Shown here: one piece after another, positions 12,392-24,545 of the stretch
Layout of the letters: each line of letters starts with the position of its first letter
How positions within the stretch are numbered: the stretch's first letter is position 1
Assembly (NCBI GenBank): GCA_021234155.1
Contig: JAJEKV010000339.1
Location: forward strand, 1 to 64,000
Direction of reading: 5' to 3'
Source of the DNA: Isoetes taiwanensis
Taxonomy: Eukaryota; Streptophyta; Lycopodiopsida; Isoetales; Isoetaceae
DNA: 64,000 nucleotides
The notes under the pieces: model-generated
Told to the model about the DNA's origin: nothing
Database searches by the model: none
What the model saw: the letters and a program-made list of their open reading frames with translations, nothing else
Translations under genes and position numbers: made by a program

Positions 12392-12431
12392 GAAACATTT
12401 CAAGCCCATTAGAAACATTTCAAGCCCATTC
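12392..12431. repeat. Exact 20-bp tandem repeat
   Basis: The 20-base unit CATTAGAAACATTTCAAGCC is present twice back to back. It is surrounded by non-coding DNA; the stretch from 12430 to about 12800 is AT-rich with a short GATT repeat near 12672 and no gene. Confidence 0.9.
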
Positions 12432-12984
12432 CTGAGCAACCGTGGCAAGCATGCCGAGGATAAGCCAAGATAAAAGAAAGATGAAAATTGGGGACGTAAT
12501 CCAAAGCAATGAAATCCCAAAATGCCAAATCATACGAAATTAATATTTTTCGATTTTTGGATAATCGGAATATTTTTCCGGCATCTAAACTCCATATAAT
12601 CTTAGGAAATCACGATAAAAAAAATTTCAAAAACATTTTCCACCATACCGAAAAATCCCAAATTAACAAGATTGATTGATTGATTGATATGTCAAACACA
12701 CCTCCTCCATTCCTAAGGTATGCCCATAGGGCAACCTAAAAAGTGGCTAATGGACCCATATCATCAAACCTTTGGCCATTAATTGTTTTGCTATTTTTCA
12801 AATTTTCGTTTTTTGTTTTTTTTTTTTTTGAAGGATAAAGAATTTTCCATTTATAGGTAAACTATTACACAGCCTTATAGCAGATAGACAATCTCCTGAA
12901 CAAGTTTGAAGAGGGGATAGCTACAAAGCCCTTTTAGAATGAATGTAGATGAATGAATTTAGAATGCATTTTTTCACTGATGTC

Positions 12985-13492
12985 ATGCATGTGAAGGCTG
13001 GTGGTAGGAGCGGCAAGACCTGATCGTCCTCGCCATCTTTTGGTTCAGTTTCAAGACACTCTTAGCCGCTTACATGTTCTTCAGCATGGAAACCATCTCA
13101 GAGGGACTAGTTTCTCAGTACAGGAGGACCTCTCCCCTCTTCAATTGTGTAACCGTAAGGAGGAGCTCTGCAAGGTGAGGGCAGCCCGCCTGCAAAAGAA
13201 ATGGGCAGTGTACAGGGGAGGCGCAACAATTATTCTAGATCAATGGTCTTCCAATCCTTGGACTGGCTATGTCTAGATAATTTTAGACGCATAAATTTAC
13301 CACTAGCATTAGCATTATCTTATCTTATCCTTGGTAGCCTTTTAATATTTGGTTATTGTGTTTGGTGATGGGGCCTAGTCCCCAGGTTTTAGATGGGCTG
13401 TTGCCCTTGCATGTGCCATCCCATAACCCGTTGGGTTCCCGTGGACGTAAAAATTCATCTTATCTTATCTTATCTTATCTTATCTTATCTTC
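12985..13492 (+). mobile_element. ORF1-only LINE remnant (family C) nested in LINE B
   Basis: A plus-strand open frame (about 13001-13276) ends in a region resembling the C-terminal domain of LINE ORF1 RNA-binding proteins: RPRHLLVQF, then FSVQEDLSPLQLCNRKEEL and WAVYRGGATIILD. It is followed directly by about 215 bp of 3' sequence ending CCCGTGGACGTAAAAATTC and a (TTATC)n tail at 13459-13492. There is no EN or RT between the ORF1-like part and the tail. The insertion splits the 3' UTR of the minus-strand L1 element. Its end resembles that of LINE family A, so the two may be related. Confidence 0.6.
13459..13492 (+). repeat. (TTATC)n microsatellite at a LINE 3' end
   Basis: About six TTATC units follow the LINE terminal motif GTGGACGTAAAAATTC. 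Confidence 0.9.
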
Positions 13493-13495
13493 TTC

Positions 13496-14207
13496 TTAAG
13501 GTGGTAGCTTGATGAAAGTCTCCCAAACAAGGGAAACATCACCTTCGACCACACACTTGAACTTTCTAAGCTTCTCTATGAGCATGTGCAGTATTTGTGT
13601 GGCTGTAGTATATGCCTCTTTGCCTAGAGTGAAAGAATTACGCCTTTTCCATATGACCCATAATGCCCATGATCTGACAATATGAAAAGCTTTGCGTTTT
13701 GAGACTGGCCATTCTACTGGATATCTACCTAGAAGGAGATCGTTGGTCCCCAGTGTATTGTTGAACATATCCATGCACCACGACCACACAACTTGCAGGT
13801 CAGTGCACTCTACTAAGCAATGTTCCATAGACTCTTCATCCATCTTGCACAATGGACATAGAGGGCTCACGTCAGCTTTGAATTTGGATACCCTTAGGAA
13901 CCCTATGAATTACTTGCCATAAAAAAGAATTCACTCGGGGAGGGAGAAGTTTTATCCATACACCCCTCCAAATTTCCTTCAACTGTGAGTCAGTGACTTG
14001 CACATTCCATTGAGCTGGTAGTGATAAAGTACCTTTTGTCTTCAAATGCTTATATGTTGATTTCACAAATGACCCCGCCTGCAAAGATTGATCGAGAACC
14101 CAAGGTTTCTTACTCGTGCTATTTATGTGGTTTGGAAGACTTACTGCAATACATTCCCACATTGTTTTGTCGTTATTCTGGAGGCCGAATTTCTGCTTGA
14201 ATACCAT
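13496..14207 (-). pseudogene. LINE family B C-terminal region with zf-RVT zinc-binding motif
   Basis: The minus-strand frames encode a plant L1 C-terminus: PPRVNSFLWQVIHR followed by the zinc-binding block CPLCKMDEESMEHCLVEC (Cx2C...HC spacing) and a W-rich tail (VWSWCMDMF, ALWVIWKRRN). It ends at a stop at 13496. This matches the zf-RVT region found downstream of RT in plant L1 elements. One frameshift lies near 13872. Confidence 0.88.
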
Positions 14208-14676
14208 CCATTCTCGTTAATCGACCACCTTCATACCACATTGCGCATCTAACCAATGCCACGGTGATCCATCTTCTCACCACTCGATGTCGTCCTAAAA
14301 GGGCCGGAGGACCATTCTTATTATGATAGTTGATCGAATCCACCATCATGGTGGAGTAGTACTCACCGACAATTATCGATATTCAATGTGAAGAGCTTTT
14401 TCACCACGTCCCACGTGGAAATGAGACCTCTTAAGAACGGTGAGGCCTCAGAGCTTGGTTTCAATCCATAAAATAGAGACCATGGAAGAGATACTTGTGC
14501 GGATACTTTAGCATGTGTGCAGGAGAAACGTATGGCCTGCCTATGAGTTGGAGGCCTGGTGACTTCGTTTTCTCCTCTAAAATATTCCACATGAATTTGG
14601 CTACTAGTATTTTGCTTTGTAGGGCTAAGTCAATCATGCCTATTCCCCCTTCTTCCTTATCTCTTTTACATTTCCA

Positions 14677-15715
14677 CTATGCTATTTTCACTAGTGCTCC
14701 TTCCCCGTTCCTTCCTTCCTTCCTTCCTTTTACTTTCTCTGGTGGGGCTATGAGGAGAGATGAGACATAGATGTGCGTGCTGCACAGCACATGCTTCGCT
14801 ACTACTATCCTGCCAGCCAGTGATAGTTTTGCGACTTTCCACCAATTCAGATGCTTCTGTAATCCTAATATCATCTCATCCCATACTTTTGTTGAGGGTA
14901 CTTTAATTCCCCATCGGGATTCCAAGAAGGTTAGAATACTTCGCCGCCTTTTATGATTTTCCACGGAGGCTCTAAACACGGGATGTGGTCCTTCCCGACC
15001 CCATTGAAGAGCATTTCTTCCAGTTGATGAGACATCCTGAGGCCAAGGAGAAAGTGTCTAACAACTGACTGGCATTCTTTAGATTGCTCTCCTCTGCTAC
15101 TAGAAACAAAAAAGAGTCATCTGCGTATTGATTGCATATCTGCTGAGATCCATCCCCCATTTGAAGACCTTCTACTAGACCATCCCTTGAGGCCTGTAGA
15201 AATAGCTGTGAAAAAGCTTCTGCTGCTATGTTAAATAAAAATGGGGCTAGTGGGCATCCCTGTCTAATGCCTCTTTCGATGACGAATATAGGAGAGGACT
15301 CCCCGTTGAGAAGAACAGAGGCCCGTGCGGAGTGGAGTAATCTCTTAACAAATCCAGTAAAAAATTTCCCGCAACCCAATTTTAACAGCATTTTATATAA
15401 AAAGCTCCACCTGATACTATCGTATGCCTTAGTAAAATCCAACTTGATGTAAGCTACTTTTTCCCTGTGTTTTTAGCCCAATACATACCCTCAAAAGCAG
15501 CTGCTATATTGTGCAGAATGTTCCTTCTTGAGAGAAAACCTGACTGGACGGTGGAGATAGTTTCTGCAAGTAGGGGCTTTATTTTCTCTGCCATTATTAT
15601 CTTATAGAATGCCGACAGCAATGTGATGGGTCTCCAGTCATTGATAGTACGTGGGTCTTTTCCCTTTGGAAACGATACCTCAAATTTCCGTTTTGAATCA
15701 GGCAACTCTATGAAT
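14677..15715 (-). pseudogene. LINE family B reverse transcriptase domain, frameshifted
   Basis: Motifs read on the minus strand in order: DWRPITLLSAFYKI (fingers), TVQSGFLSRRNI, MDFTKAYDSIRW (motif A, catalytic D), RGIRQGCPLAPFLFNIAAE (motif B) and ICNQYADDSFLF (motif C, about 15120), followed by a thumb with WGIKVPSTKVWDEM. This order is diagnostic for a plant L1-type RT. A frameshift near 15450 and another near 14975 break the frame, so the copy is not functional. Confidence 0.92.
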
Positions 15716-15876
15716 TGAATTGAATATGAATAACAGAAATAACCGAGCAATGTATTTGCTTTTGCAACAGTTGCCTTGTTTCAGCTGATCTTGCTGGAAC
15801 AAGACCGCCTTCTATATGGCTTGGCAAAAACGCATTTGCCCATCATCCCATTTTGTATGACAAACATCCCCTGCTG

Positions 15877-18800
15877 ATGGGACTTCGCAATCGGCTCCTA
15901 CTGAGTGGCACAAAGCGCCACCTTTTCTCAGCTGCAACAATGCGTGGAGATAAGGTATGCCCCATTCAAGTTGTTGAGAGTTCAGTGTATTTAGTTGGTC
16001 TGATGAGTTGTTCTAGCAGGTAACTTCAGCGCTGAATTTAATTTGTAAAAATGCCTCTGATGGATCAGTATGGGGATTGTGTAATCCCAATTGCACAGAA
16101 GGTGTGATTGATGTGAGCAAGGTTTACTCAGGCTTTGAAGCTCTTGGTTTGGAATTGAATCTAGCTTCCAACTGTATCATGAAGGGCACCAAGCGGGAAA
16201 CTGAATTGGATGCGCCTAGAAGATCAAAAATAGGCAAGCCAAGCTTAAAGGAAAACTTCAGTCTTCTGGACTATGTAAGTGGTCCACTTTCTGTTGATAG
16301 CTGTATTAGCACGATTCAAAAATGCGGGAAACAAAAACATCTAGCCTATGCCAAGTTTATATATGCAAATGTTTGCACCAGTGCGCCTCAAGCTCATGGT
16401 AATGTTGGGAATCACATTGTGGCAATGTTTGTTGACTGCGGAGGCATGCTGCATGCACAGAAGGCTTTCAATTTTTTGAATAATCCAAATGAACGTTCGT
16501 GGACTTCTCTTATACTAGGTTATGTTGAATGTGGACAGCCACAGCATGCTCTGAGCTTATATCATGAAATGGAGAAGCATGGTATGCATCCTACAAGTTA
16601 TACTCTTACTGCATTACTGAGAGCATGTTCTAGACTAAAAAGCATGCAAAAAGGTTGGCAAATTCATCTTGATATTAAAGCAAAGGAACTTGAGCAAGAC
16701 CTTTTTGTGGGCAGTGCTCTGGTTGATATGTATGCCAAATGTGGTTCTCTTCCAGAGGCACGAAAAGCCTTAGCCAATCTTGCAGCTCGAAATGTTGTAT
16801 CATGGACCACATTAATAGCAGGAAATGCGGACCATGAATTTTGTTGTGAAGCAATTGAATGTCTTAGGCAGATGCAAAAAGAATGTGTGATTCCCAATGC
16901 TGTCACATTTGTCTCTGTTTTGAAAGGTTGTGCCAGAATAGGAGCCATAGTTGAAGGTCGAAAAATACATGCTGAAATTGCAAACAAAGGACTGGAAAGA
17001 GATCATTTTATTGCTAGCAGTTTAGTAGATATGTATGCCAAATGTGGTTCACTTAGAGAAGCACAGGGTGTCTTTGACAGTTTGCTGGTCCGGGATGTTG
17101 CAGTTTGGAGTGCGCTAATTTCGGGATATGTTGATGGAGGATTTGGTCAGGAGGCACTGGAATGCTTTGCACAGATGCAGCTAGGAGGCCAGTCTCCAGA
17201 TGCTATCATGTTCTTGTGCATTGTGAGAGCTTGCAGCAGCATTGGGGACATACAGAAGGCACGAGAAACGCACTTTTATATCGCACAAGCAGGTCATGAA
17301 AGAGATACATTTGTGGGCAGTGCTCTCATTGACATGTATGCTAAATGTGGCTCAATGATTGAGGCACAAAATGTCTTTGATAGGTTGCCTGATCGTGATG
17401 CTGTGTCTTGGACTACTCTCATTTCAGGATACATCGAAAATGAACTTGCTGAAGAAGCTCTCAAACATTTTTGGTGGATGGAACTTGATGATGTGCCTCC
17501 AGATGCTGCGGCTTATGTTTGTTGCTTGAAAGCTTGCTGCACCCTAGGAGGATTAGAGAATGGCCGTGCAGTACATTCTCAGATTGCACAAAAAAGCCTA
17601 GACAGAGATCTCCTTATTGGAAATGCTTTAGTTGATATGTATGCAAAGTGTGGCGCACTTGCAGAGGCACGGGAGGTCTTTGAGAAGATGCCTGTTCGAG
17701 ATGTTGTTTCCTGGAGTACAATAATTGCAGGATATGCTGAAAATGGACCAGGTCTTGAAGCAGTGAAATGTTTTGATCGAATGCTTGAGGGGGGAGTATT
17801 TCCTGTTACTGCCATCATTGTTAGCACCTTAAAGGCTTGTGGGAGCATTGGAGCCATAAAGAAGGGAAGAAGCATCCACATTGCCTCTAGACAAAGAGGA
17901 ATGGAGAAAGATATATCTGTTGGCAATACTTTGGTTGACATGTATGCTAGATGTGGCTTTCTTACAGAGTCGTGGAAAGCCTTTAACGATTTGCAATTTC
18001 GAGATGTCATATCATGGAATTCAATGATAAAAGGTTATGGCATAAATCATGAGGGGAACCTGGCTTTGCGTTGCTTTGATGGTATGCAAGAACAAGGCAT
18101 AGGTCCGGATTCTGTTACATTTACCTGCCTTCTTACTGCATGCAGCCGGGCCAGCCTTGTGTTGAAGGGCTGGGAATATTTTAAGACAATGAAAGATAAG
18201 TATGCCATTGCACCGACTTTGGATCATTATACCTGTATGGTTGATCTTCTTGCACGATCAGGACATCTATATGAGGCAGAAAAATTGGTCAATACAGCAC
18301 CATGTCCTCAACCTAAGGAGACATGGACAGCATTGCTCAGTGCATGTAAGACTTATGGGGACACAGAACTAGCAATAAAATGTTTCAAGCAGCTAGTAGA
18401 CACAAATCCAGAAAATGCTGCATCATATGTCACAATGGCAAATATCTATGCAAGTGCGAGTAAGTGGGAGCATGCAAGCAGAATTGAAGAACTAAGGAAA
18501 CGTGCAGGTGCTAGGAAAAAGGTTGCCAGGGCTCTAATAGAGATAGAGAATGATGTACATGAGTTTGTGGTGGGCGAAAACCAAAGTATAGATACATTGG
18601 CAACTTTAAAAACTCTTTGCGCCAACCTGAAAGTGCAAGGTTATGTGCCAAATTTGGATTTTTTTGTCAAATCAATGCCGGACAAGGAGAAAGAGGCAGC
18701 ATTATGTGGGCATGCAGAAAGATTAGCAATAGCTTTTGGTATGCTCCACATGCCACAAGGACAAGCACTGCATGTAACGAAAAATCTGAGAATGTGCAAT

Positions 18801-18920
18801 GACTGTCACAATGCAACGAAACTTATTTCCAGGATTGGAAGGCGTGAAATAATTCTGCGAGAAAGCAACTGGGTGCATCATTTTGAAAATGGTTTATGTT
18901 CTTGTGGGGATATGTGGTGA
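15877..18920 (+). CDS. PLS-class pentatricopeptide repeat protein with C-terminal DYW deaminase domain
   Basis: PPR-DYW proteins bind organellar transcripts through their repeats and edit C to U with the DYW cytidine deaminase. Exon 2 (16020-18920) is one long frame. A phase-0 GT-AG intron (15955-16019) joins it to exon 1 (15877-15954), whose 26 residues (MGLRNRLLLSGTKRHLFS...) look like a basic, serine-rich organelle presequence. The product would be 992 residues; without this exon the first ATG is at 16179. PLS triplets recur about every 101 residues, each with a near-identical DMYAKCG box. The deaminase has HAERLAIAFG (zinc ligand H about 924, catalytic E about 926) and CNDCH (about 952-956). 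The terminal tripeptide is DMW instead of DYW. The frame has no internal stops. Confidence 0.95.
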
Positions 18921-21389
18921 TATGATTTAATACGTGTTGAACAGCCATGGTAAAAATGCACAGGCATGATATGCATGATGAAAAAACCTTCCTCTTTTTA
19001 GTGGAAAAAGGGCCTTCCAGGACCTGAGGTACGATGACATCTTCTTGTCAGGAGACATTTGAAATTTGTGAACTGGCATAGTAGATGTGTAAGATGGAAT
19101 TGACTGCCTAGTATATGGTTGATTTCGCAGTAAGGATAAGAATGCATGATACATATATCACAGCCAAAGAAGCAATAAGCATATGAACTCAGATGCATGC
19201 CACAATGAAAGAAGCAATAAGCAAGCCTGACTTCGAATGCGCAGCACTTCACATTGAAGGAGTCTAATTATGTTTCCTCAATGGGCCTTGTGTACTGTAA
19301 GATTTTGTTGTTGTTGTGTTTTTTTCTTTTTCTTATTTACTTTGTGCTTATATTGAAATAAGTAATCCAAATTTGTAGGTTTGAGACAATCTGGTTGATG
19401 AACTTAAGACCATGCTGCGGAGACCAAAAGAGAGGTACTGCTGCGGAGATTGGGTATTTGTTGAAGACCTTCCATGATTGAACTTCAGGTTAGTCCTTTT
19501 ATTTCTGGTTTTTTTGTAGTATGCGGAGCATATAGTAAAGGAATTATGGCACCACATGCAATGACGGAAAGGAGATATAACTAGATTTAAGCTCAAATTA
19601 GAGATTTAAGCTCAGAAAGCGAGTTCAGGAATGGACCTACGAAAACCAAATTTGAAAAGAATGGAAATGAAATATATTCACAATCTCTACAGACCTTGCA
19701 GTTTAGGTGACGGAAAGGTGTAGTCTGAAAGGCTATGCGGAAAGCAATGAGCTTAGTCTGGAAGTGAAAATAGGAAGTGTAACTAAGATGTTTATGCAAA
19801 AACCCATAATTGCAAGTTTGATTTAAGCATACAAGAACATAAATACTATGTCATGAGGCATATGCTACAAACAGAAATCAGATGGGTGTGCTACAAATTG
19901 CTGCTTTACTTTAGAAGACATAAATATTAAAGAATGACCTTAAGGTAATCTTAATCTGGGATTTACAGAGCTGTATCTAGCAAAAACAGATCATGGCTTG
20001 TGGAAAATTTGCACCACATATCCTAGTAGCACACTTGTCGCGGGTAAAATCAACTGCAGCCTATGCAATGTTGCAGCAAAAGGTAACATTTAAGGATGTT
20101 TTGTTAGCTTACAAATGTGTTATTTGCACAATTGCTTTGGTAATGTTGGTGAAATCTTTGTTTTACAATAAAAAAAACTATCAGTGTTAGAAGAGCATGC
20201 TCTCAACTAGAAGATATTTCTATATGTTCATCAACCCATGGGAAGTGGAGATGCAAGCCAAGAAGGAATGTGGATATAATTATGCAGAGTAGCACTTACA
20301 CAAAAAGCTAGCAATAATTTCTCTAGCTTTTATCATTGGAATTGTTGTTTAACATGCTGTTCATTTATTCCTTCATAAAATAAAACAGCTCAGCATTTAC
20401 ATGCCATGATTGCCAGGTAACCCATGCAAGAAATGTCCAGGAAAACAGAAGCTGTAAAAAAATGCAGTGGCTAGGGGCATATGGAAAGCTAAGTTCATAG
20501 AGATAGAGGATCGTTGAAGTAAAAGGGATAAGCATGGGCTCCAAAGACATGATAACAAGGGAGAACCTTCTCGGAAAGTTGTTTTATGTCTTCTTTTTAT
20601 TTAAAGTAGTTGGTGTCTTTCAGAATATTTGCCACACATTTATGATATACTGATGATAAACTTTTGTGCCTTCCGTAGTATCAAATCTATATTGCAACTA
20701 AGAGCATTAATTACTAAAGAGACTTTCTAAGAAGAAACGATCATTGGAAAACAATTGGATATTTCCTCAAACCCCTTCAAGGGGTTTCTTTAAATGTAAA
20801 GGACATCTATCTTGATGTTATATAATAAACCGTGTCTTCTCATCTGGATTGTGAGAATGCCATTGTTCCATTCAATGCTTTATTATGGTTTTGCACTTCG
20901 GTGCTTTACATTTTGTGCCGATGTTTCACTCAGAAATACTCTACTCAGAAATGCTCTAAGTTCGTTGTAACCTTTTTTTTATTTATCAGTTAGATTTGAT
21001 TCGAATTATCTCTTTGATACCATGCTAAACTTTACGAGTAGGCTTTAGATCATTAGATAGATATTGTATTGGAATATTACATGTAAGTGCAAAGATGTAA
21101 GAAAATTGTCTGAAGTGCTATTATATGACATTTGATGTAAGGGTGCTAGATTTTGGTAATACAAAATCGTAGGTGTAGGAGGGGAACCAAGGTAGCTTCG
21201 GATGAATTAAACATAACACAATGCAGGCTATTTAATGTCTGCATGCAATGTCTGCATGCATGCATGGAACAACCACAATTGGTGTAGTTCTAAACATCCT
21301 CAAGGAGATTGAACCAGCATATTCTCATTTGGTTTTGCTCATAATATAGTGCCATTTTTTATGTTTAATTGAGGCAAAATTCTTCTTCA
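18921..21389. other. Downstream non-coding region of the PPR gene
   Basis: This AT-rich stretch presumably begins with the PPR gene's 3' UTR. No open frame has recognisable similarity. A short ATGCATGC-rich run lies near 21235-21265. I see no other structural feature. Confidence 0.5.
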
Positions 21390-21780
21390 TATAGGTTTTG
21401 TTGCATAGCTTCGTATGCTATGTGGAATAATCGCTATAAACCAAAGCTTTAAGATTGGTCCTACCAGACACACTTGTTTGGGGTGTTGGTTGAGCCAGTT
21501 CTTTTATACAACATGGAAGTGTGTGGTCATGTGATATCACTTGCCACATGAGATGGTCTAGCGCGTATATAGAAGGCCTTCTTGACTCGGGCTTTTGGAG
21601 TTAAGTCCACAGTCCTATATCCAATTCTTCTGCAAGAGATCTCTTCAATGTACTGGTATAGAAAGTGATAGTGAACATGGGAGGCACTCGACTTCCAAGC
21701 CTTACATACACAATGGTCATGGGTCCATATTGTCTTAAAGTTTCTTTTGCCTTCAGCTGGCACCAAAACAACTGTTAGAC
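21390..21780 (+). mobile_element. LINE family A fragment (RT thumb region), copy 3
   Basis: The sequence aligns with copy 1 around 6720-7085: both share phrases equivalent to TTGGTTGAGCCAGTTCTTTTATAC, GGAAGTGTGTGGTC, AAGTCCACAGTCCTATATC and ATGGTCATGGG. The frame is fully eroded. It lies in the same orientation as, and just upstream of, copy 2. Confidence 0.75.
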
Positions 21781-22095
21781 GTCATAAAATGAAAGAATGT
21801 AAGGCAAGTAAGAATACCTTCCATATTAGTAGATTTCTTGAGTAAAGCAATAATATTAGTGATACAAATTGAAGAAAATTCGAGAATACTATTGGTTATA
21901 AACTCGGCCTTTTCATTGAATGGTAGGAATAACTTAGGAACCTTATTGAGAAGACAAAATACATGGAAAAATTTCCCTGAACCACTCTACCTCTGAAAGG
22001 GCTATAGAATAAGGCGATATCATTGGCTTTCAATCTACACTGAATCTCACAGATCCAGCCTCCGACCAACTAGCTAAGAACTCTGGCTATGGCTT
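21781..22095. other. Short non-coding gap between LINE fragments
   Basis: No gene or repeat is recognised. It joins the RT remnant of LINE A copy 3 to the ORF1 region of copy 2 and may be old LINE UTR. Confidence 0.35.
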
Positions 22096-24150
22096 AAAGA
22101 TAAATTATCTGGCTTATGGATCTTGATCAACACTGCTTCAATCACTGCAGCTTCCAATCTAGTAATTGATGCTCTGGTAATTGTGAAGATGTCTGAATCA
22201 AGCTGTGATCCACCCCTTCTCCTCTTCTATGCACCTCCTTACCATCTGACCAACCCTCACATGACGAACCCTCCTGGGAGGACCAAGTGGAGGGGCCACC
22301 ACGAAAATAGCCCAGACCAGATGACAAAGACAAAGGAGAAGCCTCTTCTGTGAGGAGGGAGGCACGAGCAAAGGCCCAATCAACCAGGTCATCCCGGCAA
22401 GCAGTTGATTGCTGCTCAGTTCCGGTGGCAAACCAGGCAACGATGGATGCCTTGAAACAACTAGAGGCGAGAGTAGATGGCAACAACTCCCAAATTGCAG
22501 GCCTGATAGAAGAGATACAATCCTCGCTATCTCGAGTGCTCAGAAGATAGTTGGCAAAGGAGAAACAACAGATTGCAGAGCTGGAGACCCGCACACAGTA
22601 GATGGAATATAGCATCTGCTTAGCGCACTTCGAGGGGCAGCAAGATAAATATAATCTCATCGACCTGGGGGCTCGCGACTCCCTGTCCGCCACCATAGAA
22701 GCCATGACACGGACAGACAGCATGTTGAGTAGGAGACGCTGACAAACATCTTCTACCTTCAATCACAGGCTGAGGAGGCCGCCACCATGATATGAACCAT
22801 TCAGGCCTTTCAAGAAAGCCAGTCACAGTTCAGAGCCCTTCAGAGTAGGGTCGCAGGAGAAGAACCTTGTGTTGGACATCCACTTGCAGAACCTCGAGCA
22901 CAGCTTCGCGGTTCCAGATTGCGAATTGCAAGAGATGCGGGCAGCCGTCGTCTAGCAAGGCACGGGCCTCCACACAGAAGCTCATAAGCAATTGCAGTAG
23001 TGTATACATGGTAGTAGCTGAGCTTTCGGCTCTAGGAAGCAGAGGCCACGACAGTCCCACACGTCCAAGAGCTTGCACGACATCAGTCAAGGCTACCCAT
23101 TGCTACACCATCAAGCCACCCAATACCACCACTGTCCTAGCGCAGGCCACTGCCAATGCCACGCCAGCCGCAAGCAGCACCTACCGCGGTTCGATCCAGG
23201 AGCTCCAGGAGCGGAGACATAGGAGCCACAATCTGTTGGTGCACGGCCTGACAGAGGAGATACGGGAGAACCTCATCTGCCGAGCAAGAAAGTTGCATTC
23301 ACGAGTTGATAAGATCAAGAGCATCCGAAGATAGGAAGAAGCCTGCGGAATTCATTCGGAACAAGATGCAAGTCCGCCAAATCCTGCTCCAAGTGCTGCA
23401 AATCCTATTGCTGAAGCCCCAACCGCCCCAAGCCATGTCACTGTTGCACTCGCGCAAGTGCACACCCTGCCCCGGTTGCCTCGCCTACCACTACCTGCAT
23501 GCTGCCTCCACCTGCATCGCCCCCTCATCTGCTGCTGCTTGCACACTGCATGCTGCCTCCACCTCTACCGCCCCTCCTTGTGGAGTCTCCACTGAATTTG
23601 CAGTTGTAGCTTCTAACAGCAAATACGGATTGTGTGTCCGTATGGTCTCCTCGAATCGTCGGGCTTCCCATGATAGAAGAGAGATAGTCTCAACCAGTTG
23701 CTGCCGATATGGACCTTTTCTTCCTCGGAGAAACATGGGAGCATGCAGGACACAGGCTACCTAACTTGCCAGACCAGCACTACTCCGTCTTCAATGAATG
23801 CACTGGAAATAGGGGACACGGAGGGGTTGCCTGCTCCTACCGGACAACCTTGGCACAGTCAGGTCTTTGTGGAAGACAGATAAGCATAACCGGTACTTAT
23901 GGGTGCACGTACAACACTACAGTGGCTGCCCTCTCTTTGTGGCGTCCTGCTACTTCCCACATATCGAGAGCAACTTCTAGCATACCCACTTGGATGTGGA
24001 TAGACTGGACCCCTATGTCGATCTACATGATGGCACCTAGCAATACAGGTAGTTGAGTAGAGTCATGCTTGTCGGAGAGTTCAATGCACGCACCGGCACG
24101 GAACAACCCATGAGATTTGATCTCCTGACTGACGATGCATTGCAACTGCA
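22096..24150 (+). mobile_element. LINE family A copy 2: ORF1 region plus start of endonuclease
   Basis: The first part (22350-23340) encodes a degenerate ORF1: a coiled-coil-like segment (LKQLEARVDGNNSQIAGLIE) and, near 23215-23250, RRHRSHNLLVHGLTEE, which resembles the start of the RRM-like domain in LINE ORF1 proteins. A Cys-rich piece (KSCSKCCKSYC in another frame, about 23390) may be a zinc knuckle. From about 23620 the sequence matches the copy 1 endonuclease start, with MDLFFLGETWEHAG at 23709. Homology stops near 24150, within the endonuclease, so EN end, RT and 3' UTR are missing. Frameshifts are frequent. Confidence 0.78.
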
Positions 24151-24475
24151 TCTCTCAATCTTCAAATATCCTTTTTTTTTAATTTTGTTTGGAATGGGTT
24201 GAAGGAAGGCACACCATATGATTTGTAGAAAGTACTTATGAAGGGGTTCTTGCAATTGATCTTCAGAGCTTTGCAAGAATGCAGGTGCCATATAATGTGT
24301 TTTGAGACAAGGATAGAGAATGCATTGTTTAAGATATATCACATATGAGGGGCTTTTGAAGCACAAATTGGCAAATTAGATGCGTTATTTCTTGCTTAAT
24401 GAATTACAAAAATATAAATCATATCTTACAGCTCTTTTGCTTCATTGTTGGGGGAATTTTGATTGAAGGACTTGA
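24151..24475. other. Non-coding stretch
   Basis: AT-rich sequence with a short T run near 24172. Nothing codes or repeats recognisably. Confidence 0.4.
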
Positions 24476-24545
24476 TAATAGAATAGAATAGAATAGAATA
24501 GAATTGTTTTTATCGTCCACGGAGACCAATCGGCTTATGGGACTT
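24476..24545 (-). mobile_element. Isolated LINE family A 3' end with (TTCTA)n tail, minus strand
   Basis: Read on the minus strand, CCCATAAGCCGATTGGTCTC and CGTGGACGATAAAAA match the last 50 bases of LINE A copy 1. They are followed by about five TTCTA units (plus-strand ATAGA repeat 24476-24503). Only the extreme 3' end was inserted or survived. Confidence 0.85.

Larger units (their letters stand above)
12808..15730 (-). mobile_element. L1-type LINE (family B), 5'-truncated, with a nested insertion in its 3' UTR
   Basis: On the minus strand this element enters in the RT fingers at about 15715, runs through RT, a linker and a C-terminal zinc-knuckle-like region to a stop at 13496. It then continues after a nested insertion as a 3' UTR (about 12965-12833) ending in a poly(A) tail (plus-strand T run 12808-12832). 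The tail-proximal phrase, read on the minus strand, includes TTCTTTATCCTTC, common at L1-like 3' ends in plants. The element sits immediately upstream of the PPR gene in opposite orientation. It is broken by several frameshifts and lacks ORF1 and most of the endonuclease. Confidence 0.85.

Noticed and set aside
11970-12412. Two plus-strand frames of 60 and 87 codons
   Set aside because: AT-rich chance frames without similarity to known proteins.
22142-22762. 206-codon minus-strand frame
   Set aside because: It lies antisense to the LINE A ORF1 region and contains no recognisable domain.
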